A DNA stretch of 64,000 nucleotides from Adiantum capillus-veneris. Lineage: Eukaryota > Streptophyta > Polypodiopsida > Polypodiales > Pteridaceae. The notes beneath the pieces are model-generated. The model was not told the DNA's origin. It did no database searches and saw only the letters and a program-made list of their open reading frames with translations. Both the position numbers and the translations under genes were made by a program. Positions 1 to 10,378 of the stretch are shown piece by piece (the first letter of the stretch is position 1; every line of letters begins with the position of its first letter). Where the stretch lies: positions 71,274,176 through 71,338,175 of the forward strand of contig CM043969.1 in the NCBI GenBank assembly GCA_014529385.2, written 5' to 3'.

Positions 1-1017
1 TGTTTCTCTTGGACAAGGATTCTATACAGGATATACAAAGATTTGGCTACCGGTCAACCACAAGCCAATTGTAACTACACCAAACTTTCATGAAGATCTT
101 AAGAACTCAACAAGACCTAGAGCTCAACAAAGTCAACAATGGAGATACAAAGGTCCTCAAGAGATTTGGATTTCTAAATCTTCCAATGCTCCTAGTCAAA
201 ATCCAAATGCCGATAGCCAACAAAGGCCTACAACAACATCAAAGACTCCTATCAATAGGCCTAATTGGAGAATCAAATAGAGAATGCAGTCTTTACAGTC
301 AAACAAGGATGACCCAACCAGCATGAATGCAGATTCAAAGATGATAAAATAGGTATGGCAAAAGAAACCTTCAATGCCAACTTGGTCCTTCACTAATCCT
401 CTTTTTGAGGATTCAAGCTTACTTTTATCTGAAGAAATGTTTGTAGTAGTAAACAAAATAATGTAAAAAGTCAAGCCTCCATCGTGCAAAAAACACTCTT
501 TGGCATAGTTAGAGTCGGGCTACTGAGCCATAAAATGACCAAAGCATTAGTCCCAAAGCTTCAATTCATATTAAACTATGTGCTAAGTGTCATAGTTATT
601 AGGCTTACGATCAAGCTAGAAGTGTTGAGCATATCTAAGTCATGCTGCTCATGCTGGATGAGATGAGCATAAGAGTCGAAGTCTATTAACTTACAAATGG
701 TGGAGTGTTGTAAAGTCCAACACTCATGCACAGTGCACAGTAAGATGAGAGCACATATCCTCGTCAACAAAAACCATTCTTAAAGGGGTGCCAGCTTACA
801 AATCCATGTCATATGCTTTTATAGCTACATCATCTTTCTCAAGAACCCCTCAAAATCTTTCTTGCACAACATATTGTTTTCCATGCATTTTTGTGTATGC
901 ATAAATAGGATGTCCCATCATTGGACATATGCATTAGACACTCTTTTTGCTTCCACCTATGCACCTTGAGTGGACTACAACATGTAAACCAATGTCATGC
1001 TAACCGACAAGTCATGC
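1..1017. other. unassigned sequence, no gene recognised
   Basis: No open frame here matches a family I know. The first 300 bases can be read on the plus strand as a Gln/Asn/Ser-rich stretch reminiscent of a decayed retroelement gag, but no zinc knuckle or other motif supports this. The rest is AT-rich with short frames only. Confidence 0.4.
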
Positions 1018-1297
1018 AGCGGAGTCACTACTGAGCGAATAGGACGCTTGGGGATTGCCCAACACTCCCTATTGCTTGATGTTGACCTTGCTCTTAATGT
1101 CATTACATACAATAGTTGAGTCAATACGGGGCAAATAGGATGCTTGGGAACTTCCCAATGTTCCCTATCGCTTGGTATTGACCTCGGGGTTAAAATCATT
1201 ACATACGACAGTGGAGTCAGCACCAACCGAATAGGAGACTTGGTGACTGCCCAACGCTCCCCATCGCTTGGTGTGCTGACCTTGGCAAATTGGCGTC
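1018..1297. repeat. 96-bp tandem repeat, three copies
   Basis: Three head-to-tail units start near 1018, 1114 and 1210 with an exact spacing of 96 bp. Each carries a GAGTCA-like start, a 'gaataggacgcttggg' block, a 'cccaacactccct' block and, except at the end of the last unit, 'cattacatac'. The units differ at many positions, so the array is not recent. 96 is divisible by three, which keeps short frames open across units, but I see no protein family in them. Confidence 0.85.
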
Positions 1298-1739
1298 GGC
1301 CCAGTACACTTCCACGGATATCACATCATTTAATTCCATATCTATCAGTAAATAATCCCTTCAGTACTTTATTAATATTTCCCATGCTAATAAGTACTCC
1401 AATAATGCACGTATCCCAAAGGCACTTTTTTCCCATTGGGTTTTTTCCCTTTGGTCATCTAGGTATTAAACCCTAATTTAGAACCTCATCATTCTACTTC
1501 CCTTGTACATACTTTTCATAAATAAATAGTAGCCTCATCATTATGCTATTACAATGGACAAATGCAACATCATCTCTCACATTAGACATATTCGAACCAA
1601 TGAAGTTGTTGCAACAAATTGAACCTCATCAACAAATTCAACGACAAATGAAGACAATCAACCCATCAACAACCAATCAAAAACCTTCCACAGCCTCCAC
1701 GGGCACTTTTCAACAGTGCCCGAGGACGGGCACTAAAAT
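1298..1739. other. probable decayed 3' internal end of an LTR retroelement
   Basis: No gene is recognised. The last 60 bases contain a 'cccgaggacgggcact' block directly before a purine tract. That arrangement is common at the 3' internal end of plant Ty3/gypsy elements, which is the only basis for the assignment. Confidence 0.35.
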
Positions 1740-2112
1740 TGGAAGGGGGGAATGTTAACTGAGTCACTGTTAGTTAACAGAAACTTTTTTCCAAAATGGT
1801 CACGTATTGTAAATTCCCGATTTATTTCAAGCCATTGTAATACTGTTAATGTGTTACAGGCTCAATGGGAGTTCCAAGTTGTAAAGGACAGGTTAGTTAC
1901 TGTGCCTAGGCAACAGATTTAGTAAGCAGTGGAGCCCTAAAGGCCTTGGGCGCCCAGACATTGCATATTTTTACCCTAGGTATATAAGGCAGTGTGTAAA
2001 AGAAATTAGGGTTCTCAAGCTCATTAGTTGAGAGCCCTCTTTGGTGAGAGCTCTTGAGGTGTGTGGCTATGGAGTCCTTGAGCTTCTCCTTGCTCATGAG
2101 ACTTGATTAACA
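1740..2112 (+). mobile_element. polypurine tract plus 3' LTR of a decayed Gypsy-like element
   Basis: A polypurine tract (ggaagggggg, 1741-1750) is followed at 1753 by TGTTAACTGAG. A matching inverted end, TTAACA, lies at 2107-2112, giving a candidate LTR of about 360 bp. A TATA-like tatataaggc sits at 1981 inside it. The partner LTR and the coding region are not in the window, so family and right edge are inferred. This is an old fragment. Confidence 0.45.
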
Positions 2113-2589
2113 CAGATCAATGATTCATTCTCTTTCACTATGCCTTTCTCATGCTTCTTATGATTGCCTATGATGCTTAGATTAGCTAGATCTTAACTTA
2201 TTAGTGGTTATTCTCTCTCTAATATTGTGTGATTGCCCTCTTTTGCTTGTGTCTGCATGTAAGTTTGATTGAAGTGTGGTGCTCGATAGGTCTATGTGTG
2301 TGTGCTTGCGATTAATGTGTTGCATGATAGGATTAGTGTTGTGTGCATCTTGCAATCGTAGTGTGTGTGATTGGGTTGATTGAAGGTGAAGAGAAGTGGA
2401 TGTGGAGATTGCCCTTCATTGTGGCTTAGCTCCTCCATAGGCCAAGAAGCTCACCTCATAGAGTTAACCACTTGTGTTTCCACAATTAGCTCACTAAATG
2501 TGTGAGTGTTTCCATGCCCTATCCGGGTAGCTGATCCCTCCAGATTGATAATTTTGTTGGTCATTGGAGCTATTGCAACGATGGGACCC
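2113..2589. other. unassigned sequence
   Basis: AT/TG-rich sequence with no recognisable gene. It may be flank of the LTR to the left or an outer part of the LTR fragment to the right. Confidence 0.4.
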
Positions 2590-3640
2590 TCAACAATGTT
2601 TGACAACATTTTTTCATGAATTTTGTTGTGTAGGTTCTCTATGCCCTGTAGAAGCCAAATCTCACCCCTTTTTGAATTTGGATCCCAAAATCTCAAGATT
2701 TGTCCAATTTTGTATCTGAAAGCCTGCTTTTGTCCTAACAGTCAATTCTAATGTGATTTTTGAGTTCTTCTTTCAAGAAAAATTGACCAGAGCAGTATCC
2801 CACTGATGTACATTGTAACTAGCCACTTTCCTACAAATTTGGTCTCTGAGGTACATGGATCGCAATCCATGTTCCTCCACAGAATCTTGCCAGGCTTTTC
2901 AGATTGATTCTAGAGACTCTATCGATGCTCTTGATCCACAAATTTTTGAATTTGGATCACTTTAGAGGTCTCTACCATCAAATTTTCAAAATTTCAGAGT
3001 TATGGTCGTTTTTGCCAAAATATGGTTTTCACCTTTTTTTCCTCAATCTTTTAGCCCAAATTTGATGGTGGTGGTTTCTACTTGCCCTACTCCTAAGTAC
3101 TGAAATGAAACATGAAACAAAAACAAGCTGAATGGTACAAAATAAAGTCGAAATGGAAAACGGAACAATACTCTAAAAGTAATGAGGAAATCAAAGAATG
3201 AAATGCTTTTGTCTATCTCACTCACAACTCTCTTTACCTATCAAGAATAGATCCAGCAAGTCCTCACTTCTAAACTCTATCAAGCACTAAACCTCGTGTC
3301 TAGCTGCTTCACTGATAAGGTGTAAATGGACTGGAGAGACAAATCTTAGAAAAAGAATGCTCTAAATACACACTAGGTCACTCACCATCTAAGGATCATA
3401 TCCCTGATAGTGGCTCCAATGTTAGCAGGTCGCCGCAATGCACGTCTACATCATAGCTTTTTGGCACTAACATAATGTCAATACTCAGGGAAGTGACTCG
3501 GATGGGGCACAGAGACTCTTTGAGATTGTCAATTTCAAAAAGTGAGCCTTAACAAGCAGACATAACAACTCTGCAAGAAAATCAAATCACTCAATGATTA
3601 GGAAAATCTGTCTATCTCCTTCCTCACAGCTCTAGGTCAT
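2590..3640 (+). mobile_element. Gypsy LTR/leader fragment, inverted relative of 36.4-37.7 kb
   Basis: This stretch matches the reverse complement of about 36,440-37,700 over roughly 1 kb. Shared landmarks are 'atgccctgtaga', the palindrome catggatcgcaatccatg (2854-2871), the block before 'gttagcaggtcgcc', and 'tggcactaacataatgtcaatactc'. The 36-kb copy is followed by a Gypsy gag on the minus strand, so here the element would point along the plus strand, but its gag is not visible. Old and fragmentary. Confidence 0.6.
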
Positions 3641-4548
3641 CACGCCATTTCGGAACTCGAACGGACTCAAAATGCAACAAAACCTTAGGAGGAGGTCAGG
3701 ACACCTAGGGGCACTATCCTAGCAAGTCTAATCGCAATCCGACAAGGTACAAAAATCACAATCCATCATGAAAAAGGTCCTGCAATAGAACATACTAGAA
3801 AGGTCGCCCTATGGTCTAAGAACACTCTCCTAATGACTAAAAACAGCGATTTAAGCACCTCAAAATCTGAAGATTAGGCTCACAGACGCGTAGTCGTGAA
3901 CCTCAACAAAATTGACAATGCTTACACTTGAAAAAGGAGCAAAGAGAGAGGAACACAATGCAAGTTTCAAAACTGAAATTTGATTACCCACTCATTAATT
4001 GCGATGATTAAAAGTTGGAGCAGAATCGTAGCTTGAGCGTACGTATAACAGAGCTCCCCTCTTCTCCAAAGATAAGTTTCTTTCACATTAAAGTTATTGA
4101 CCTTTACACCTAGGGCTTTCTAAATGGCCAATGGCTAGTTCACATGGACTTTTACAAATGTCATGACATCATTACAATGCAGGGAATTGACTTGCTACTT
4201 TGAAATCAAGATTTTCACAGAGTATCACTACACTAGCTCAACAAAATAATTGATTACAAATGTGGTGTCCAGCTACGTGTCCGGCCACCTGGATGCCCAT
4301 TGGTTCTGTCTCCAAACAGCACATTTAGAAGGTTGAAGGCCTCCTAGTCGGCTCAGCTCTTGACTGCTCAATTAACTCTTGGAAGCCCCTCTGATGGGCC
4401 CTTGAAATGCCTTCTCTCTTTCTTAAGCTCGTACACCCTTTGAACTTGCCCTTCTTTGTCTGGTGTCTACTTGATGGGCTCCTTGACCACTTTGTTCGGC
4501 CAGTTTGGCCACCTCATTCTCTTTCATGTCAGCACATCTCCTCCCCTC
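3641..4548 (-). mobile_element. candidate minus-strand LTR edge and polypurine tract
   Basis: On the minus strand a purine tract (reverse complement of 4537-4548) is followed by TGTGCTGACATG, which looks like the PPT/3' LTR junction of a retroelement pointing left with an LTR edge at about 4536. The other LTR edge and a partner LTR were not found. The remaining sequence has no recognisable gene. Confidence 0.3.
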
Positions 4549-4597
4549 TTATGCACATGAGACCTCCCCTACCCTAAGGCACTAGCGATGTCGCTAG

Positions 4598-4652
4598 TGG
4601 TGGTGGTGGGGGGGGGGGGGGGGGGGTTGGAAGGGTGGAAGGGTGGGGGTTG
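4598..4652 (+). repeat. G-run and G-rich tract
   Basis: A 19-base run of G (4608-4626) follows (tgg)n and is followed by further G3-G5 runs (aagggtggaagggtggggg). Four or more G runs in a short span could form a G-quadruplex on the plus strand. The run length is also where an assembly could be imprecise. Confidence 0.8.
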
Positions 4653-4914
4653 ACTTTATCTTCAAAAGGGCCCCCTTAAGAGGGTGCAGGGTGCAAGACA
4701 ATTCCCTTTTTAACGGGGATGCCACATCATCACCTCAGATGCTAATAACTAGTGCCTGTAGTAGTGATGACACCCCCTACAACACCTACACCATCTCGAT
4801 CCACTAAAATTGCTGCCTGCACGGCAGTGCCACCACGCGCAGGACTTAGTTTTCCACCAATAGGCCCCGCCACAGCTTAGCTTGTAGGGAGCTCTCTCTC
4901 CCCTTTACAAACCT

Positions 4915-5484
4915 TCAAAGGCTCATGGCCCAGCATACATACCCTTCACTGGTTTTTAATGGGAGTGCATGTGGGATAATTGCATGCCACATGGCATGCA
5001 GCTGGAAACCCTCCTCCATGCACTCCAACAATGAGTTTATTTCATGGAAAAAACTCCCCTGTAGAATACCAACTTGGCCCAACTCCCTCACTTTGTAACT
5101 TTTTGCCCACCGACCTGATGCTTGAGTTGCAATAGCCGATTGAAACTCCCGCTTTCCAACTCCGTCATCTTGACCGCACTTTGACCATGCCGGGTCCTCC
5201 AACCGAGGTCGTTCAAAATGCCAAACTCTAACGGACACCATGACGTTGGAACAAATGCCGACTTCAATCTGCACTATCTGTTTGGTTTGGGCTCCAATTG
5301 AGGTGTTGTTAGTCCCCATTGACTCCACTTGATTCATACTACTCTCTAGAACCTTGTCGAGGCCCAAAAGATGCCAAATGACACCTCCCCCAATCCAGTC
5401 AACCTGGCCCATAACTAGCCCCTGGAAAATATTCTGATTTGAGCCGCAATACAAAAAGGTAGGCATGCTCCATAATTCAAGCAC
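4915..5484 (-). CDS. hypothetical 189-codon frame, unrecognised
   Basis: An open frame of 189 codons with no motif I recognise. It lies upstream, on the minus strand, of the candidate PPT/LTR at 4537-4548, so it may be a 3' internal region of the same old element rather than a host gene. Composition gives no strong sign of selection. It could be a chance frame in GC-richer DNA. Confidence 0.2.
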   Translation of the reverse strand: MLELWSMPTFLYCGSNQNIFQGLVMGQVDWIGGGVIWHLLGLDKVLESSMNQVESMGTNNTSIGAQTKQIVQIEVGICSNVMVSVRVWHFERPRLEDPAWSKCGQDDGVGKREFQSAIATQASGRWAKSYKVRELGQVGILQGSFFHEINSLLECMEEGFQLHAMWHAIIPHALPLKTSEGYVCWAMSL

Positions 5485-6123
5485 TACGCGTCTATCTATT
5501 CACAACCGCTCTAGCCACCTGCCCCCAGCTGCCATGTCCGTCTTAGATCTACTAGCCCTTCCAACTTTGAACTGGCATAACTTTCATTATGGGGCTCCAT
5601 TTGACAAGCCGTCTAGACCGACGTCTAGAGCACATGGAGCACTACATTCCAGAACATTGATAGAGCTCTTTGGACACCTAAACCCTCCATACCAACTGGC
5701 CCTTTTTGGAGCCTTTTGTGGCCAAAAACTCCGCATTAAGCATACATTTCCTCTATCCTTTAGCTGCCCAGGACCTTGATACCTACTTAAACCCTTTGCC
5801 ACGCACATGTGCACACCTTTGACACTGCTTAGCACTACTTCTTGCCTCGAACAACTTTGTTTGTACCAACATTTATGTTTTAAAATTATATCTCACAAAT
5901 ATGGTGGACACCAAGCTGGTGAAAGATTAGCGAAAGTGCACCTTTGAAGTTATAGTATGCCACTTTCATCACATGTCAAAGCCTGAGCTTCATTGTTGCC
6001 TAAACCCTTCAGGTCCGAAGCATTATTACCATTTTCATAGAGGCCTTAGTGAAGTCTATATTTGAGCAAATCTAGCTTGTATTTATGCCCGTTGCTTTTG
6101 AAATATCTCTAATGACTTCAGGT
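5485..6123. other. unassigned sequence
   Basis: No gene recognised. A plus frame opposite 5465-5779 is probably a shadow or chance frame. The last 200 bases lead into the kinase-like fossil and may include its promoter, but I see no clear TATA box. Confidence 0.35.
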
Positions 6124-7080
6124 TCATTATTGAACATGGTCAAGCAGCCTATTGGATAGATCATAAAGATTTTTTAGGATCTAAAAATCATAAAATTGCT
6201 ACTTTGCTAGGCATAGCTACTCGCATACAAATTGCGCAACAGCTGTATACTAAGTTCAAGAGCAAGGAGTAGCTCAAAAGAGCAACAAAATGAACGAGAG
6301 TGGAAGCTAGCTCTTCTAATGCTGTCGAAGATCCAAGAGCTACCATTAGAATAGAGCCTGCTACTAATGTTGTTCTCACTCTAGAATATTCTCATCTCCC
6401 CCCTGTATTTCATCTTTTACCAGAGACTACAATCTTTAACATACATGCTCCACTGCTGGGAGAAGGGATATGGGCATATGTGAAGCGTGTAGGTGTCATC
6501 CATCCTGCATTTAAAAATCGGTTGTATGTGGAAAAGATCTTCAAAGTCCACTTGCATGGACCCACAGTGGATCAACAGGTTAAAGGAAAAGCCACAGTTT
6601 TGGACATCGCTCTCATCACGGAATTATTTATCTACTTGCCATGGTTTGGCTTAACATGTTTGGAATGGTGGCCATGTAGAGCGGTGAATAAAAGAGTGCA
6701 ATGCAGATGGCAATCAACCTCCATTCGCGATAATGTGACCACTGAAGGAACAATAGAATTGTTGCAAAATAACATATTGAAGGAACAATAGAACTATTTC
6801 AAAATAACATATTGCAGATAATTAACGCTCCTCTTCTATCCCTGAAGTATCTATATGAGCACGACTATCTCCACAATGACTTGCACTCTTGCAACATGAT
6901 GCTTCATTTTGGACAGAAGGGGGTCTATGTAGGCATTATGGGTTGGGTGTCATGTACATAGACCAAACAATGGCATGCTTTCCTCCTCTCCGCGACTTGC
7001 AAATAGAAACTAGAAAGAAAAGCAAGAGAGATTTTCCATGGGCCACCCCAGAATGCATATCTACTAATCCCCCTCCCTAA
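6124..7080 (+). pseudogene. decayed protein-kinase-like gene
   Basis: Several kinase landmarks appear in order, spread over more than one frame. There is a Gly-loop-like LGEGIWAYV and a lysine block YVEKIFKV, then an LPWF segment matching one in the kinase at 58.5-60.4 kb. A helix-E/catalytic-loop stretch reads KYLYEHDYLHNDLHSCNMML (Asp and Asn of HxDxxxxN present), followed by VGIMGW in place of the DFG region, and finally PWATPE, the APE motif. An upstream stretch from 6124 (IIEHGQAAYW, then QQLYTKFKSKE) resembles the kinase N-terminal region. A 35-bp tandem duplication at 6744-6813 shifts the frame and in-frame stops occur, so it is a pseudogene. It converges on a hAT transposase fossil at 8.5-9.4 kb, the same layout as in the 54-62 kb transposon. 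Confidence 0.65.
6744..6813 (+). repeat. 35-bp tandem duplication inside the kinase-like gene
   Basis: Two adjacent 35-bp units (6744-6778, 6779-6813) beginning gaaggaacaatagaa differ at three positions. Because 35 is not a multiple of three, the duplication breaks the frame between the N-lobe region and the catalytic loop. Confidence 0.85.
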
Positions 7081-7576
7081 AATAAAGCCATGGACATTTT
7101 CTCCATGTTTCATACTTGTAAACAATTCTTAAAGTGCATGTCCGTGTCTCAAGAGCAAAACAAAAGGGCTTTTTAAAGAAATGTACATACCCACCACCTT
7201 GAGAGTGGCAAGCAAAAAAGTCTCTCAACCCGACCTAATTCTTTTGATCTTTCTCTCTATCTAAACGGTGCCCATAGAGTGGGCTATTGACATTGTAATG
7301 ATTTTTGGTCTATGACCAGCTGATGACTAAAGTTATGATTTGATTGTTGTCTTCTCTCTAGTTGAAAATGTAAATTATATAATTGATCAAGTTATCTTGT
7401 CTCTTTCCTATGACATGGTGAAAGATATCTTGTCTCTTTCTTGCAGCATGATTAAGTTATCCTATCTTTTTTTTCAAGGTTTTAAGTAATATTCAATAAG
7501 CAATTAAAATGTGATGACTTGTTAACTTCACAATTTGAATTTCTCATGATAACATATTCGTTTTTTATTTGTAGAT
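7081..7576. other. AT-rich gap, possibly intronic
   Basis: No coding sequence recognised. Pyrimidine-rich stretches and a 'tttatttgtag' just before 7577 resemble an intron 3' end, so this could be an intron of the decayed cargo gene. This is inference only. Confidence 0.3.
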
Positions 7577-7801
7577 ATGGAAGAAGAACTTAACCACGTT
7601 GAAGCTCAGGTGATCTACAAAGAAGAGAGAGAGCGGTATGGCCAAGAGAAAGACCTTGAAGCTGTTGCTAGAATCAAAGAGGACAAGCCCGGGTTGCAAG
7701 GCCAGCCTCTGAGCCTCAAAGAGTGTAGGAAGCTATGCCATACCACTTTGTGCGTCAACAACTATTTTGAATCAGTGGCAATGCAAAGGAATCAGCTCTA
7801 G
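7577..7801 (+). CDS. small hypothetical frame rich in charged residues
   Basis: A 74-codon frame starting directly after an acceptor-like ttgtag. The N-terminal half is Glu/Lys/Arg-rich and probably helical. No family is recognised. It follows the kinase-like fossil on the same strand and may be a decayed 3' exon of the same locus. Confidence 0.25.
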   Translation: MEEELNHVEAQVIYKEERERYGQEKDLEAVARIKEDKPGLQGQPLSLKECRKLCHTTLCVNNYFESVAMQRNQL

Positions 7802-8119
7802 TAAAGTTATCAGATTTGCAACACAAAGGGCTAGCATGAGTATTGCTACAAAGATCCATATGACGAGAGAGAGTTATGCCAAATAATAACCAAATGGCAC
7901 TCTACTTTATACAACAGTGCTATGTTTACGATATCCTTGGGAGGCAAGTAGATTGGTGAGACTGCCCAAATAATTCTAGCATTGGGCATGGTTGGATTGT
8001 AGAGAAAGTGGAAGCAAGTAACACCGCCAATAACCCAATTCTTGCACGCAAATGTCTTATAATTCTACTTCCCAAAGAATCAAAGGTGCTCTTTGCATTA
8101 GCGAGCCAGGGACAGGATC

Positions 8120-8401
8120 TTGCAAGCCAAGGAGAGACATCTAACATTTTACGTGGCAGAATCCTTCAGAAAGCTTGAGATAGAGATATCAGAGGCTCAA
8201 GCCAAGATGCAACAATATGCATCGTTGTACAGATCACTACCAGAACATGCTTGTCCTTTGCAACAAGGACTTGCAAACCCATCTCTTGAGCGTGGAAGTA
8301 TTGAGTTCAACATAGATGAACTGCTCAATGAGCTGACACAATCTTTGGTTGTGCAATGGCATCTATATGCCATGGATCTTGGAACATACCAATTCTATTA
8401 G
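8120..8401 (+). CDS. small hypothetical frame
   Basis: A 93-codon frame with a probably helical N-terminal half (KLEIEISEAQAKMQQ). No family is recognised. Its end runs into the 66-bp duplication at 8360-8492. It lies between the kinase-like fossil and the antisense hAT fossil and may be remnant cargo sequence. Confidence 0.25.
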   Translation: MQAKERHLTFYVAESFRKLEIEISEAQAKMQQYASLYRSLPEHACPLQQGLANPSLERGSIEFNIDELLNELTQSLVVQWHLYAMDLGTYQFY

Positions 8402-8492
8402 CATAATCAACTCGCTGATGAAAAGCGTCTATATGCCATGGATCTTGGAACATACCAATTCTATTAGCATAATCAACTCGCTGATGAAAAGC
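8360..8492. repeat. 66-bp tandem duplication, two copies
   Basis: Two nearly identical 66-bp units (about 8360-8425 and 8426-8491) containing 'tctatatgccatggatcttgg'. Near identity points to a recent duplication, unlike the surrounding old sequence. Confidence 0.9.
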
Positions 8493-8505
8493 AGTTTTCC
8501 CATCC

Positions 8506-9448
8506 TCATGTCCCAACAATTGAGAGCACATTGATTTGAAGTCGGTCATGAATTCTTTGTTGGCCAATTGTTGATGCATTTGGAATTTGGAATCCAAAAA
8601 ATACGCACCACGCAATGGTGTATGCAACTACACCCATCTCTTGTTGGCAGATGTGATTATGGTAGCTTTGTCCTTTGCACCAAATCCAACATGCTCTCTT
8701 ACTTTGTGTAATGCCTTTGACATATGCCATATGTAGGAACAAAGTCTACCACCGTGTGCTTGAGGATGGCTTTAGTACTGTCTTTCACTTTATCTAGATA
8801 CTATGTGTGAAAACCTTTTTCTAGTTGTGTTCATTAAAGCATCTTGAAATATGGAGTTGCGCATAACATTGAATGGTATACCGCACCCCACAAAAGCTTG
8901 TGTTCATTTCAAGTGAGACTCAAGAAACCATTGCTTATTCAATGCTTCATATAGCATCTGTCCCATTAATTCATGCTTTACTAACTTTAGTTGTACTAAG
9001 ATCTTCTGCTGCGGTGGCTAACATTGAAGCATGTCCATGATGAGGAGTTGATTGGGGAGTATGATCATTTGCTTGTCTAGGCACATGCTCCGTCCCCTCA
9101 TTGGCAATAGACATTTCAACATCCATTGCAACTTGTTTAGTAGCAGCACTTTTCTTTATTATCTACAAGAATTTTCTCTGCTATGCGAGCGTACTTTGGC
9201 AATCTAGCATGAATATCTCTTGGCAAAGTCGTACACTCCAACACATTGCTAGCAACTTTAAATAGATGCTCTTTGATTCTGGTTGCATTACCACTAAACT
9301 TGTGGCTACAGTTTTTGCATTTCAATCGAGATGTATTCTTTCCGGCACATAGCTTGTGAACATAACTCCACTCGTGTCCTTTCACCATGCTTGCAGATGA
9401 ATTTAATCTTCTAGCAACAACAAATTTAGCTTTCAATTTTGAGGTCAA
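8506..9448 (-). pseudogene. hAT transposase fossil (BED finger and DUF659 start)
   Basis: The frame at 9448-9137 carries a BED-type zinc finger. It has an aromatic HEWSYVHKL segment, then CKNC, then a basic stretch with TRIKEHL, then a Cys in VLECTTLP, which is the spacing of plant hAT transposases. Further along the minus strand (about 8990-8830) an IPFNV-type segment matches the DUF659 start; beyond it the frame is interrupted and I cannot follow the catalytic core. The fragment is non-functional. It faces the kinase-like fossil at 6.1-7.1 kb tail to tail. The ends of its parent transposon were not found. Later Copia insertions at 10,151 and 30,050 have probably displaced its right part. 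Confidence 0.7.
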
Positions 9449-9529
9449 AAATAATTTGAAGCAACAAAATACACAAGCAATGCTCTATCAATCAATCTAG
9501 TGATGAAAATCTGTCCACATTATCAATTA

Positions 9530-9755
9530 AACTCACGCTACAATATCAATTAACAATAAGCAATAATAGTTTTATCATTCTTCATGTATGAACTCATGTC
9601 AATAAACTCATGCTACGTTATCAATTAACAATAAGCAATGATAGTTTTATTGTTCTTCATGTATGAACTCATGTCAATAAACTCATGCTACATTATCAAT
9701 TAACAATAAGCAATGATATTTTATTGTTCTTCATGTATGAACTCATGTCAATAAA
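9530..9755. repeat. 75-bp tandem repeat, three copies
   Basis: Three units spaced exactly 75 bp contain 'tatcaattaacaataagcaa' and 'ttcttcatgtatgaactcatg'. They are highly similar. They lie just upstream of the hAT transposase fossil, in the same relative place as the 151-bp array of the 54-62 kb hAT. Confidence 0.9.
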
Positions 9756-9814
9756 ATCATCTTTTCAAACGCAAAATAGCTTCATCACTTAAAACAAAAC
9801 ATTTCAATTACAAT

Positions 9815-10010
9815 GCTCACATTACACTACATCGATTTATCTAAAGTGTAAGCTTTTGGCTTTCACACATTATGATAATCGATAATCTTGTTGATTAAAA
9901 AATACAAATAAATCTCATCATTTCACATTGCAGTATATCGATTTATCTAAAGTGCAAGCTTACAAATTTTGCACGTTACAATAATCGTTAATATTAATCA
10001 AGTCTTGCAA
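9815..10010. repeat. 106-bp degenerate duplication
   Basis: Two units contain 'atcgatttatctaaagtg' at 9831 and 9937 (offset 106 bp), each followed by 'caagctt' or similar and an 'ataatcg' block. AT-rich and diverged. Confidence 0.7.
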
Positions 10011-10150
10011 TTGATTCTCATTGTAACATGAGGATTAATTGCAAACCTTGACAATTGCCATATATATTAGAAGTGTGAACATGAAGTTCTCACACTCCAC
10101 GATAGATCTTTGAGCGTTTATCTATTTGCAATTGTTGCACGTGTACGATC

Positions 10151-10378
10151 TGTTGGAATTAGTGTTGCAAGAAAACACACACAGCTTGGAGAAGACAAAG
10201 GAAGCTCAAGGCACACAATAGAGAGTGTATTGCTTAGTGTGCAATGGAAAGATAGATAGCCCTAGAATGAATGGGTGTATATACAATGCACGGGGGGAAA
10301 ACCCTCCTAGAGAGGGAAAAATGCCCCAAAGGTCCTAAGTGTATTCACACACATCACTACCACATGTATATGGTAACA
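10151..10378 (-). repeat. Copia-A 3' LTR
   Basis: 228 bp, TGTTGGAATTAG...GGTAACA as written on the plus strand, with a purine tract (reverse complement of aatccccc) just inside it. The outer flank CGATC matches the far end of the element. Confidence 0.93.

Noticed and set aside
5465-5835. Overlapping frames on both strands around 5.5-5.8 kb
   Set aside because: No motif on either strand, and mutual overlap suggests chance frames in GC-richer DNA.
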